Shown: positions 32,207 to 40,246 of the stretch, piece after piece
Position numbering within the stretch: the first letter of the stretch is position 1
How the letters are laid out: each line of letters starts with the position of its first letter
Origin: JAGVSZ01 sp963747775
GTDB lineage: Bacteria > Pseudomonadota > Gammaproteobacteria > Burkholderiales > SG8-39
Length of the DNA stretch: 64,000 nt
Direction of reading: 5' to 3'
Assembly (NCBI GenBank): GCA_963747775.1
Contig: CAVVGT010000003.1
Span: forward strand, 558,001 to 622,000
Made by a program: the position numbers and the translations under genes
The notes under the pieces: model-generated
The model's input: only the letters and a program-made list of their open reading frames with translations
Databases searched by the model: none
What the model was told of the DNA's origin: nothing

Positions 32207-32415
32207 AAATGGAGACGGCGACCATCAAGGTGTCGGGTATGACCTGCCAGGGATGCGTGCGGAGCGTGATGCGTGTGCTCCAGGCGGTGCCAGGGGTCGA
32301 CGCGGTGGAAGTGTCGCTCGAGAAGGGCGAGGCGCAGTTGCGGTTCGACCCGGTGCGCGCGGGAGCGACGGAATTCCGCAAGGCGGTCGAGGACGCCGGA
32401 TTCGAGGCGGCCTAG
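32203..32415 (+). CDS. copZ: Heavy-metal-associated (CopZ-like) copper chaperone
   Basis: A 70-residue protein that is a single HMA ferredoxin-like domain, with IKVSGMTCQGCVRSVMRVL carrying the CxxC copper site and the usual GV-x-x-V-x-V-x-L beta strand. It overlaps the copA stop (ATGA at 32203-32206). It probably delivers Cu(I) to CopA. Confidence 0.92.
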   Translation: MKMETATIKVSGMTCQGCVRSVMRVLQAVPGVDAVEVSLEKGEAQLRFDPVRAGATEFRKAVEDAGFEAA

Positions 32416-32418
32416 GCT

Positions 32419-32970
32419 GTGCCGGACAGCAGCCCACGGTCGGAGTTTGTCGAGAACTGGATCCTCCTCGACGGCAGCGCCGCCACGCTGCGCCCGATCC
32501 GGGCGAGCGACATGGAGCTCGAGCGCGCCTTCGTCCGCAACCTTTCGCCGCAGTCCAAGTTCAAACGCTTCATGGGCGAGCTCAAGGAGCTGAGCCCCGA
32601 ACAGCTGCACGCCTTCACCCATCCGGACCGCGAGCGCGAGTCGGTCTACGTCGTGATCCGCTCGACCGCAGCGGGCGAGGAAGAGATCGCGGTGGCGCGC
32701 TACATCCTGGAGGCGGATGGCCGGAGCTGCGAGTTCGCGATCACTGTGGCCGACGCGTGGCAGGGCAAGGGCGTCGCCGGTCGCCTGATGCGCGCGCTCA
32801 TCCGCGACGCGAAGGCGCGCGGCCTGGTGAGCATGAACGGGTTCGTGCTCGGTGCGAACAATCGCATGCTCGATTTCGTGCGTAAGCTCGGATTCCGGAT
32901 CGAGTTCGATCGCGACGACCCGGCGGTGCGGGTCGCGCGGCTCGACCTAGGGGAGCCCGTCTCGACCTGA
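32419..32970 (+). CDS. GNAT family N-acetyltransferase
   Basis: A 183-residue GNAT-fold protein. LRPIRASDMELERAFVRNLS is a typical first strand and helix. The acetyl-CoA motif A lies in FAITVADAWQGKGVAGRLMR, followed by NNRMLDFVRKLGFRIEFD. Start is GTG 32419, 3 bases after copZ. Similar domains form the C-terminus of protein acetyltransferases of the Pat type, but here it stands alone. Substrate unknown. Confidence 0.85.
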   Translation: MPDSSPRSEFVENWILLDGSAATLRPIRASDMELERAFVRNLSPQSKFKRFMGELKELSPEQLHAFTHPDRERESVYVVIRSTAAGEEEIAVARYILEADGRSCEFAITVADAWQGKGVAGRLMRALIRDAKARGLVSMNGFVLGANNRMLDFVRKLGFRIEFDRDDPAVRVARLDLGEPVST

Positions 32971-32998
32971 CCCGCGCCGCGCGTGCGGGGGAGGGAAT

Positions 32999-33074
32999 TG
33001 GTGGGCAGTACTGGGATCGAACCAGTGACCCCTCGCGTGTGAAGCGAGTGCTCGTACCACTGAGCTAACCGCCC
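32999..33074 (-). tRNA. tRNA-Val (CAC)
   Basis: A 76-base tRNA on the minus strand with acceptor stem GGGCGGT/ACTGCCC (one G-U), D-arm GCTCAGTGGTACGAGC, anticodon arm CTCGC-TTCACAC-GCGAG (CAC) and encoded CCA. Confidence 0.95.
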
Positions 33075-33155
33075 GGAGGGAGCGGATTTTCCCACAGCGC
33101 CTGGAACGCGGTCAAACCGCGTAACCGGCCACGAATGCACCCGGAGAGTCGAGGG

Positions 33156-34274
33156 ATGCGGATCGGAGTCCCGAAGGAGACCAAGACCCACGAGTACCGG
33201 GTCGGACTCACGCCGGCAAGCGTGCGCGAGGCGCGGGCGCGCGGGCACGACGTGCTGGTCGAGCGCGGCGCCGGCGCCGGCGCCGGCGTATCGGACGACG
33301 AATATGTCGCCGCGGGGGCGCGGCTCGCGGGCAGTGCAGATGAGGTCTTCGCCGCGGCCGAGATGATCGTCAAGGTCAAAGAGCCGCAACCTCCGGAGCG
33401 TGCCAAGCTGCGCGCCGGCCAGGTGCTGTTCACCTTCCTTCACTTGGCAGCGGATCCCGATCAGGCCAAGGACCTCATCGCGTCAGGCGCGGTCTGCATC
33501 GCGTACGAGACGGTCACTTCGCCGCAGGGCGCGCTGCCGCTGCTCGCGCCGATGTCGGAGATCGCGGGGCGGATGTCGATCCAGGTCGGCGCGGCGAGCC
33601 TCGAGAAGGCGCGGGGCGGGCGGGGCGTGCTGCTCGCCGGCGTGCCGGGCGTCGCGCCCGGAAAGGTCGTCATTCTCGGCGCGGGCAACGTCGGCTCCAA
33701 CGCGGCCTCTATTGCGATCGGGATCGGCGCCGAGGTCGTAGTCATGGACAAGTCGCCCGAGGCGCTAAGGCGGATCGCCGCGCAGTTCGGCGCACGCGTG
33801 AAGACCGTGATGGCGCTCACCGAGCTGACTGCCGAACACGTGGCGAGTGCACATCTGGTCGTCGGCGCTGCATTGATCCCGGGGGCCCGCGCCCCGCGCC
33901 TCGTCACCCGTCCAATGCTGTCCCGGATGAAGCAAGGCGCCGTCCTCGTCGACGTGTCGATCGACCAGGGCGGCTGCTTCGAGACCTCGCGGCCGACAAC
34001 GCATGCCGATCCGACGTACAGCGTCGACGGCATCGTGCATTACTGCGTGGCGAACATGCCCGGCGGCGTGCCGCGGACCTCCACGTTCGCGCTCAACAAT
34101 GCGACGCTGCCCTACGTGCTCGAGCTCGCGGATCACGGCTGGAAGGCGGCGCTCGTGCGCAACCCGCACCTGCGCGCGGGCCTGAACGTCTGCGCGGGCA
34201 AGGTCACGCACCGTGCGGTGGCCGAGGCGCTCGGCTACGGGTACGCCGATCCTGCGCCGCTCGTCGGGGCGTAA
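33156..34274 (+). CDS. ald: Alanine dehydrogenase
   Basis: NAD-dependent oxidation of L-alanine to pyruvate and ammonia. The 372-residue protein has N-terminal MRIGVPKETKTHEYRVGLTP, substrate-binding region MIVKVKEPQPPE, the Rossmann motif VVILGAGNVGSNAA and the signature HYCVANMPGGVPRTST. Start ATG 33156 is preceded by GAGG; an in-frame ATG at 33135 adds seven residues not typical of the family. A (GCCGGC)-type microrepeat gives GAGAGAG near residue 40. It precedes gltX. Confidence 0.93.
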   Translation: MRIGVPKETKTHEYRVGLTPASVREARARGHDVLVERGAGAGAGVSDDEYVAAGARLAGSADEVFAAAEMIVKVKEPQPPERAKLRAGQVLFTFLHLAADPDQAKDLIASGAVCIAYETVTSPQGALPLLAPMSEIAGRMSIQVGAASLEKARGGRGVLLAGVPGVAPGKVVILGAGNVGSNAASIAIGIGAEVVVMDKSPEALRRIAAQFGARVKTVMALTELTAEHVASAHLVVGAALIPGARAPRLVTRPMLSRMKQGAVLVDVSIDQGGCFETSRPTTHADPTYSVDGIVHYCVANMPGGVPRTSTFALNNATLPYVLELADHGWKAALVRNPHLRAGLNVCAGKVTHRAVAEALGYGYADPAPLVGA

Positions 34275-34313
34275 CCGGGCTCAGAATGCGCGCCTCTTGA
34301 AACACGAATCGAC

Positions 34314-35725
34314 ATGATCCGTACCCGATTCGCTCCCAGCCCGACCGGCTACCTCCACATCGGCGGCGCGCGCACGGCGCTGTTCTCGTGGGCCTACGCG
34401 CGCAAACATCGCGGCGAGTTCATCCTGCGCATCGAGGACACCGACCTCGAGCGCTCCACCGAGGACGCCGTCAGGGCGATCCTCGACGGCATGCGCTGGC
34501 TCGGCCTCGACTGGGACGAGGGGCCGTTCCACCAGATGCAACGCCTCGCGCGCTACCGCGAGGTCGCGGAGCAGCTGGTCGCAGCCGGCACGCGCGTACC
34601 ACTGCTACTGCGACGCAAGGAGGAGCTCGACGCGATGCGCGAAGCGCAGCGCGCGCGCGGCGAGAAGCCGCGCTACGACGGTCGCTGGCGGCCGGAGAAT
34701 GCGCGCGCGCAGGACGCCGCCCGCCGGAGTGCCAGCCGGTCGTGCGCTTCCGCAACCCGCGACGAGGGCGACGTCGGCGTGGCACGACCTGGTCAAGGGA
34801 CCGATCACGGTCGCCAACGCGCGAGCTCGACGATCTGGTGATCCTGCGCGCCGACGGCGTGCCGACCTACAACTTCGGCGTCGTGGTCGACGACATCGAC
34901 ATGCGGATCACGCACGTGATCCGCGGCGACGATCATGTCAACAATACGCCGCGCCAGATCAATATCTATCAGCGCGCTGGGCGCGCCGCTGCCGCAGTTC
35001 GCGCACGTGCCGATGATCCTCGGCGCCGACGGCGAGAGGCTGTCCAAGCGCCACGGCGCGGTCAGCGTCACGCAGTACGACGAAGACGGATTCCTGCCCG
35101 AGGCGCTGCGTCAACTATCTCGCGCGGCTCGGCTGGTCGCACGGCGACGCCGAGGTGTTCTCCGTGCGAGCAGTTCGTCGAGTGGTTCGACCTGGGCCAC
35201 ATCAGCCGGTCGCCGGCGCAGTTCAACCCGGAGAAGGTGCTGCTGGCTGAACCAGCAGTACCTCAAGAAGACCGAGACCGGCGCGGCTGGCGACGTTGAT
35301 CGCGCCACGCATTGAGCGCGCGGGCGGCGATCTCGCGCGCGCGCCGGCGCTCGAGGTGTGCGACGGCGCTTCTGCGCGATCGCGCGACGACGCTGAACGA
35401 GCTCGCTGACGCGGCGCCGCGCTGTTCTACAGCGATCGCCAGCCGGCGCCGGAGTTGCTCGCGACGCATCTCACGAGCGAGTCACGCGCCGCGCTCCTGG
35501 GCTCGCGGACCGGTTCACCGCCGTCGATCCGTGGTCGAGCAGAGCGATCCAGGCGGCAGTTCGAGGGTGGTTGAAGGCGCACGGTCTGAAAATGCCGAAG
35601 CTCGCAATGCCGCTGCGTGCCGTCGTGTTCGGCACGACGCAGACTCCGGCGCTTTCACTCGACGCTCGCGGCAGCCGGCTAAGGTGCGCGTCCTTGAGCG
35701 GATCCGGACGCTACGCAAGTGCTGA
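34314..35725 (+). CDS. gltX: Glutamyl-tRNA synthetase, reading frame broken by many indels
   Basis: Charges tRNA-Glu with glutamate. The intact start MIRTRFAPSPTGYLHIGGAR includes the HIGH-class motif, and GERLSKRHGAVSV is the KMSKS-class motif. From about 34597 the similarity jumps between frames at least ten times: YHCYC in one frame, KEELDAMREAQ back in the first, then PVVRFRNPR, WHDLVKGPITVAN, the THVIRGDDHVNNTPRQ block, the KMSKS segment, VNYLARLGWSHGDAEVFS, EQFVEWFDLGHIS and WLNQQYLKK, to a C-terminus KVRVLERIRTLRK. Most steps are +1. All parts of the enzyme are present in order, so consensus errors are likelier than real decay of an essential gene. The promoter and two tRNA genes follow. 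Confidence 0.85.
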
Positions 35726-35747
35726 AACTCGACGAATCCGCGTTTCC

Positions 35748-35777
35748 TTTACAAGGTCGTTGATCCGCCGCTATAAT
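35748..35777 (+). promoter_or_regulatory. Sigma-70 promoter of the tRNA-Ala/tRNA-Glu pair
   Basis: TTTACA (35748-35753), an 18-base spacer and a perfect TATAAT (35772-35777) lie 16 bases before tRNA-Ala, directly after the gltX stop. Confidence 0.8.
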
Positions 35778-35793
35778 CCGCGCCGCTCGGTTT

Positions 35794-35869
<76 letters not shown>

Positions 35870-35886
35870 ACCCGAAAGATCGCCGA

Positions 35887-35962
35887 GTCCCCATCGTCTA
35901 GAGGCCTAGGACATCGCCCTTTCACGGCGGTAACCGGGGTTCGAATCCCCGTGGGGACGCCA
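35887..35962 (+). tRNA. tRNA-Glu (TTC)
   Basis: A 76-base tRNA with acceptor GTCCCCA/TGGGGAC, anticodon loop CTTTCAC (TTC), T-arm CCGGGGTTCGAATCCCCG and encoded CCA. A related 3' fragment occurs at 41244-41291, and the accessory region starts directly after this gene. A small hairpin (CAGAGC/GCTCTG, 35961-35980) overlaps its end and may act as a weak terminator. Confidence 0.96.
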
Positions 35963-36470
35963 GAGCATTCTAACGCTCTGATTCCTCTGTCCACCGGTCC
36001 CCACACATGGGCTGCCGGTGTGCGCCTTACTGCCGCCACGGCTGGGCGCCAGGCTCTTCCGCCGAGCGGAAATAGCGGATCGAGGGCGCCGGACTTCTCT
36101 AAGCAATGCTCGCGTTGCGCCTTTGACGGCGTTATTGCTAACCGTTAACTTTCCTTCTAAGGACTTCGGGCCTGTTGACTTTACCTAAGGTCGCCAGCGC
36201 CAGATCAGCTCTCGTTGTCTCGCTCGGCGTTCCGGGGTCCATCCATTCGCCCTCGTGCGCCTCCAAGAGTTTGTTCTGCTCGATCCCGGCTTCCCGCGCG
36301 CGCGAGGGCGCAGACTTACTGAGTCGCCGGTGCCCCGCCGAGAAACATCCGGGAAACTGTCACTCGCTCAAAGGTCGCGCGGCGAGACGTTCAGAGCTTC
36401 AATCACCGAAGCTGCTCCTCCGATAGCCGGGACATCAAGTCGAGCGCAACGTCGGTGCCCGCCTCCCGCT
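35963..36470. other. Region with no recognised gene
   Basis: About 500 bases after tRNA-Glu show no convincing coding frame, ribosome site or RNA gene. The open frames here are short, overlap on both strands and give compositionally odd translations. This is the left edge of the accessory region. Confidence 0.5.
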
Positions 36471-36537
36471 CCCACCACCCGCACGGGAACACGACCACGA
36501 GCCGGTGACGCTCGCAACATAGGTGATGTCCGTCCGG
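36471..36537. repeat. Dispersed repeat R2, copy 1
   Basis: CCACCCGCACGGGAA followed by the core CGACCACGAGCCGGTG, shared with 38215-38281 and partly with 43892-43930. The similarity to copy 2 continues past the core to a conserved TCCGTC near the right end. On the minus strand all three copies can encode VVFPCG followed by W or C and then W, here inside HRLVVVFPCGWWEREAG. Confidence 0.7.
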
Positions 36538-36558
36538 CGTGCCGATCGAATAGCGGCA

Positions 36559-36910
36559 GGTGCGGTCACTGGCACGATCCTCATGCAGCCGGAGCATCCG
36601 TCGCGCGCACGGTGAAGACGGCTGGGAGCGTCGACCGCTCGGCGGCGCAGTGCAGGCTCGCTGGGACGCAAAGGTCCACCGATGGTTTTGGACCGTGCTT
36701 TTGTCTACGCCATTCACGAAGGTTGACAGTTCGTCGTTGGGACTCCGCCGTACCCTTTCTTGCGTCTGCGGCCCTTCCACTGCGTGATCCACACGCGCGT
36801 AGACGCTCGCATGAGGAGGAGGGAAACGAATGGGTGCTCGGATGCTCCGCGAGAAGAAGATCACGGCCGAAGATGCTTTGCGCCAAACCGCTGCCGAGAA
36901 CGTTGACGGT
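36559..36910 (+). repeat. Direct repeat R1, copy A (about 350 bp)
   Basis: This block matches 39610-39991 at high identity, judged by eye, including a long stretch with no mismatch over GATGGTTTTGGACCGTGCTT and its following bases to ACAGTTCGTCG. It contains about 270 non-coding bases and ends inside a small ORF (36830). Copy B has an extra block of roughly 30 bases just before its ribosome site. The non-coding part is at least as conserved as the coding part. Confidence 0.85.
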
Positions 36911-37039
36911 CTGGGCCGGCCTTCAGCGCAAGAAATGTATCGGGAATCACAGGGAGAGGCTCGCGCGAGCGTGGAGATGCTCGCCTATGCAATCCTCGTC
37001 GCGTTTGCCGCTACCCTGGTGGGGGCAGTAATTCTCTAG
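36830..37039 (+). CDS. Small protein with C-terminal membrane span, unknown function
   Basis: A 69-residue product. GGAGGAGGG lies just before ATG 36830. The N-terminal part (ARMLREKKITAEDALRQTAA then ENVDG) is shared with the 78-residue protein at 39899; after about 30 residues the two diverge completely. Here the C-terminus is one hydrophobic helix (MLAYAILVAFAATLVGAVIL). It is followed after 9 bases by the twin-arginine micro-protein and then by a strong terminator, so the two form a short operon. I do not recognise the family. Confidence 0.65.
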   Translation: MGARMLREKKITAEDALRQTAAENVDGLGRPSAQEMYRESQGEARASVEMLAYAILVAFAATLVGAVIL

Positions 37040-37048
37040 GAATCTGCG

Positions 37049-37213
37049 ATGCAGAAATCAGAGGACATCAAAGAACTGGCTGCGGCCGGTCGCCGGGACT
37101 TCATCAAGAAAGCAGCGTATGTTGCGCCGGCGATTCTGACCTTGGCCGTTGCGCCGGCGTATGCGAAAGGGGGATCGGAGAAACCGGAGAAAAAACCGAA
37201 GAAGAGAAAGTAA
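37049..37213 (+). CDS. 54-residue twin-arginine (Tat) signal micro-protein
   Basis: ATG 37049 to TAA 37211-37213. Sequence features: a short polar N-terminus, a twin-arginine motif RRDFIKK, a hydrophobic stretch AAYVAPAILTLAVAPAYA that ends like a signal-peptidase site, then a very basic tail of about 15 residues (Lys/Pro/Glu, ending KKPKKRK). If cleaved after AYA the mature peptide would be only about 15 residues. A Tat signal on such a short peptide is unexpected, because Tat carries folded cargo. It may hitch-hike with a partner or stay membrane-bound. It is the second gene of a two-gene operon with 36830 and is followed by a terminator. Function unknown. Confidence 0.65.
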   Translation: MQKSEDIKELAAAGRRDFIKKAAYVAPAILTLAVAPAYAKGGSEKPEKKPKKRK

Positions 37214-37250
37214 GGGAGAGAGCCTACCCTACCTGCAGGATGAGTAAACG

Positions 37251-37276
37251 AGCCCCGCTTCGGCGGGGCTTTTCAT
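37251..37276 (+). terminator. Rho-independent terminator after the micro-protein gene
   Basis: AGCCCCGC-TTCG-GCGGGGCT hairpin followed by TTTCATTTT. The UUCG tetraloop and 8-bp stem make it strong. The bases from here to 37541 hold no recognised gene. Confidence 0.9.
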
Positions 37277-37541
37277 TTTCGCGACGGCTCATGCGCCGGC
37301 GAGCGGGGCCGGAGTGTGAACATTTGTAATGTGTTTGGAGTTTTCAGCCACTACGGCGCCACGGTCGCACACGTCTGCATCCGGATGTTCTAAATTCCCA
37401 TTGTCTGTGACCACGAGGTACGGCCTGCCGCTGGGATCTGCGCTGACGCCTAGTCACTCCGGCTCAGTCGTTCGGTCGATGGTCACTACGGCGATTCCTG
37501 TTTACCGTACAGCGTCGGCAACGGAACGTTGAGGAGAAGCG

Positions 37542-37775
37542 ATGCAGACATCGGCCACACAAGCGGCGCGTCGGCAACCCATAATGGTGCTCGTGCAATC
37601 GGCGCAACGACACCGTTGGGAAGTCGCAGTGGGGCACGGCAAGACATCGCAATTCTTCCCCAACCGCGACCTCGCACTCAGCTACGCGCAGATTTGGGCT
37701 TCGGTGAACCGACCGAGCATGGTGCGTGTTTACGGTACGAGTGGCACCATCGAGCACGAGTGGGCGTTCAGTTAG
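37542..37775 (+). CDS. Small DUF2188-like protein
   Basis: A 77-residue product with GAGGAGAA 5 bases before the ATG. The pattern RWEVAVGHGKTSQFFPNRDL then ALSYAQIWA and a C-terminal GTIEHEW resembles small DUF2188-type proteins (W-x-V, then F, then A-x-x-Y-A, then a terminal beta strand). A distant relative is at 46857. Function unknown. The family call is from pattern only. Confidence 0.55.
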   Translation: MQTSATQAARRQPIMVLVQSAQRHRWEVAVGHGKTSQFFPNRDLALSYAQIWASVNRPSMVRVYGTSGTIEHEWAFS

Positions 37776-37822
37776 TGTTGCGCTGGACTGGCGCCAGAGC
37801 TTGGCCTCACGCGCGACATGAG

Positions 37823-38173
37823 GTGGCGCCGGCCGTCGAACACCGCTACGAAGTGACGCCTTTGAACCGGAGCGCCGAGCTTGAAGTGGCCCTTGACGTC
37901 GAGCACCAGCTCGAAGCGCTAGTCGTCAGCCTTCCCAGCCTCTCCGAGTTGCCGATCTGGCCGCTGCGTGGCGTGGACGATCTCGTTCGGCTCGAGCTTG
38001 CGCTTCGGCGTTTCGCGGAGATCCACCGCTCCAAACGCAGCAAGGTGCGCATCTGCGCGGTTCGGACGATCCTCGAAGCCGCACGGGCTCGCATACGAGA
38101 TGCGGCTGCGACTGACCGCTTGGAACTGCGCGCGCATCAGGTCCCGTTCGGCGACACGCTGTCCCCTAGATAG
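37823..38173 (+). CDS. Possible hypothetical protein (weak)
   Basis: An open frame with a possible GTG start at 37823 would give 116 residues, helical and charged (ELEVALDVEHQLEALVVSLP, then RVRIRDAA-like stretches). No good ribosome site is seen and no family is recognised. It follows the DUF2188-like gene. A minus-strand frame overlaps the same bases, so coding here is uncertain. Confidence 0.3.
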   Translation: MAPAVEHRYEVTPLNRSAELEVALDVEHQLEALVVSLPSLSELPIWPLRGVDDLVRLELALRRFAEIHRSKRSKVRICAVRTILEAARARIRDAAATDRLELRAHQVPFGDTLSPR

Positions 38174-38214
38174 TGGGGGCGACTCAGTCGCGTCTGTGAC
38201 GCCTTGCACCCGAT

Positions 38215-38281
38215 TCCACCACCCGCACGGGAAGACGACCACGAGCCGGTGCTGTTGGCACCATAAGTGAGCTCCGTCAGG
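38215..38281. repeat. Dispersed repeat R2, copy 2
   Basis: CCACCCGCACGGGAAGACGA then CCACGAGCCGGTG, and further similarity to copy 1 over the next 30 bases (CATAAGTGA, TCCGTCAGG). The minus-strand reading HRLVVVFPCGWWNRVQG keeps the copy-1 peptide VVVFPCGWW although flanking residues differ. Confidence 0.7.
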
Positions 38282-38416
38282 TCGGGCCGCTACGCCGCGA
38301 TCGGGGCGGGCAAGGATCGCTCCACGCGGTCCACCGTGTGAGCGACCGCGGAATCAGACTTCGCCTTTGACAATTGTCTTCTGTCGAGAAGCCTCGACTT
38401 CGCTAGGGTGCCGATC

Positions 38417-38495
38417 GGGCGAGTAGCTCAACGGCAGAGCGTCGGCGCCAGTGCTTACCGAAGGTTGATGGGTTCAAGTCCTTCTTCGCCTACCA
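38417..38495 (+). pseudogene. Degenerate tRNA-like element 1
   Basis: A tRNA-like run: acceptor GGGCGAG/TTCGCCT with two G-U pairs, a good D-arm (GCTCAACGGCAGAGC), a T-arm remnant with GGTTCAAGTCC and a terminal CCA. The anticodon arm is abnormal: a 4-bp stem TCGG/CCGA closing a 12-base loop. The T stem has a mismatch and an 8-base loop. It resembles tRNA-Trp in the D-arm and 3' side, and the loop contains CCA, but function is unlikely. TTGACA at 38367 lies upstream. A diverged copy is at 43404. Confidence 0.5.
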
Positions 38496-38506
38496 GACAC
38501 TCGTCG

Positions 38507-38885
38507 ATGCGCGAAAGGCCGATCAACGCGATCAACGCGCGGGACAAGGCAGGTATGGTGAACCTATTTCGTGTCGAATCCGCTGAACCCTACATCAAGG
38601 GCAAGAGCGCGATTCATCTGGCGCGGGCATACGGGGAGAGGACGCGCAACTTCGTCGGGCAGAACTTCTGGGCCCGAGGGTACTTTGTCTCGACGGTGGG
38701 CCGAGACGAGGCGGTGATCCGGGAGTACATCCGCAACCAGGAGGACGAGGACAAGCGGTTGGATCAGCTCAAGCTGTGGCAATAGGGGAGCCACCTTCAG
38801 GTGGCCGACGAGTGCGGGCCGCGTTAGCGGCCCGTTCAGCCGCTTTGAGCGGCTCACACATTAAGGCCCCCGGCTTTGCCGGGGG
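38507..38885 (+). mobile_element. IS200/IS605-type transposase remnant with right-end hairpins
   Basis: The frame 38507-38785 carries the C-terminal part of an IS200-type TnpA: KGKSAIHLARAYGERTRNFV, FWARGYFVSTVGRDE, and EDEDKRLDQLKLW at the end. The catalytic HUH half is missing, so the gene is 5'-truncated. After the stop lie four hairpins: 38790-38805 (GCCACC/GGTGGC), 38816-38833 (GGGCCGC/GCGGCCC), 38838-38854 (AGCCGC/GCGGCT) and 38867-38885 (CCCCCGGC/GCCGGGGG). These fit the subterminal structures of such elements. The truncated 5' side abuts tRNA-like element 1. The stretch 38886-39163 shows nothing recognisable. Confidence 0.7.
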
Positions 38886-39163
38886 ATAGTTACTCAGAAC
38901 CACGCCCCGCTTACGCGCCGGCCGGCGTACGCTTGAAGAGGCTATTTTTCGTCGGGCAGTCGAAAGCCGGTCTTGCCGAGCGTCATTGGAATTGACTTCG
39001 CCGGCAGCGGGGCGTTGCGGTATGGCTTCCGCCGGCGCGTCGCGAGGGCTGGCGTCAAGAAATAGAGCACGAACTTGAGAACGCCGCCTGGCCCGCGTAG
39101 AACGCGTTCGACGCGTCAATCGCGGGCCGGTCTATCCCTCAAGTTGTGCCAGCGAGCACCGGG

Positions 39164-39373
39164 TTAGGTGGCGCGTAGGGAATCCGTCGAGACAACCACG
39201 ATATCCCGACGATCGGCTTTGTCGCCGACGACGTCGTCGTTCAGCCCCCACATGTCGCAAACATCGCGCGCCGACACCGGCCGATCGAACGCAACGCACC
39301 GCAGAGCGCCGCGATAGTGATCTGGCACCGCGTCGACGCATGTGCGGCAGCATCGTTCAACCACGGATACCAT
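39164..39373 (-). CDS. Hypothetical small cysteine-containing protein
   Basis: A 69-residue product starting at ATG 39373 with GGGAGG 4 bases upstream, a strong ribosome site. The N-terminus is MVSVVERCCRTCVDAVPDHY, with four cysteines in total within 40 residues (CCRTC, then RCVAF and VCDMW add two more), followed by an acidic stretch. No family recognised. The clean start and ribosome site make a real gene plausible. Confidence 0.45.
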   Translation of the reverse strand: MVSVVERCCRTCVDAVPDHYRGALRCVAFDRPVSARDVCDMWGLNDDVVGDKADRRDIVVVSTDSLRAT

Positions 39374-39609
39374 TTTCCCTCCCAAAGAAATGCGTGAGTG
39401 CGCGCCGTGCGCGCACTGTCCGCGGGCGACACGTGATCTGGCACGTTCGGTCCGCGTGATGTGAGCAAGTATGATCGAGCAGGGGCAAAGCCCGCAAGTG
39501 TCTCCAGGTAACGACAGGCTAGCGCGCCGCCCGCCCTACCGCGCTCAAGTCGGAGCGGTCGTCAGCAGAAACGCGAAAACGCTGAAGAGCACTGCAACGC
39601 GTAAAGATG

Positions 39610-39991
39610 GGTGCGGTCACTGGCACGATCCTCATGCAGCCGGAACATCCGTCGCGCGCACGGTGAAAAAGGCTGGGGGCGTCGACCGCCCGGCGGCGCA
39701 GTGCTAGGCTCGCAGGGACGCAATGGTCCGCCGATGGTTTTGGACCGTGCTTTTGTCTACGCCATTCACGAAGGTTGACAGTTCGTCGCCGGGACTCCGC
39801 CGTAACCTTTCTTGCGTCTGCGGCGCTTCCACTGTGCGATCACACGCGTGTAGATGGGGAAGTGCGGGCTCGCGCCACTCGCATGAGGAGGAGGGGGAAT
39901 GGACGAAAGGGTGTTCGGGCGGATGCTCCGCGAGGGGAAGATCACGGCCGAAGATATTTTGCGACAAACCGCCGCCAACAACGTTGACGGT
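39610..39991 (+). repeat. Direct repeat R1, copy B
   Basis: Second copy of the cassette at 36559-36910, about 3.05 kb downstream and in the same orientation. It differs by scattered substitutions and about 30 extra bases before GAGGAGGAGGGGG. Like copy A it runs through the first 30 codons of a small ORF and then stops matching. Confidence 0.85.
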
Positions 39992-40135
39992 ATGACGGAG
40001 ATGCTGCTGCACCACGTGCCATACGATGAAGTGCGTCGTGCCCTCTATGAGCGGATCGGTGGTGCGCCGCCTGGCGACTTCGAGATTTTAAGGTCAGTTT
40101 ACTTCAAGCACTGCGCGCGCCCCAGCGATCGCTAA
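39899..40135 (+). CDS. Small protein, N-terminus paralogous to the 36830 product, unknown function
   Basis: A 78-residue product, ATG 39899 after GAGGAGGAGGGGG. Residues 8-32 (GRMLREGKITAEDILRQTAA then NNVDG) match the 36830 protein. The rest is soluble and helical (PYDEVRRALYERIGG) with no membrane helix, ending CARPSDR. So the same 5' module is joined to a different C-terminus. Family unknown. Confidence 0.6.
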   Translation: MDERVFGRMLREGKITAEDILRQTAANNVDGMTEMLLHHVPYDEVRRALYERIGGAPPGDFEILRSVYFKHCARPSDR

Positions 40136-40246
40136 GGTGGGACGGCCGTCGCCCTTGCCGCCGCCATCGGCTTGTTACACCACTGTCAAATTGCGCCAAT
40201 CGTTTAGTTCTCCTCAGCCATGAGAGGCGGAGCCGAGTAAGGTCGA

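Noticed and set aside
34314..35725. gltX as a true decayed pseudogene
   Set aside because: All parts of the enzyme occur in order with near-normal residues between breaks, and the gene is normally essential; consensus error fits better.
38417..38495. Functional tRNA at 38417
   Set aside because: The anticodon arm has a 4-bp stem and a 12-base loop, and the T stem is mismatched; kept only as a degenerate element.
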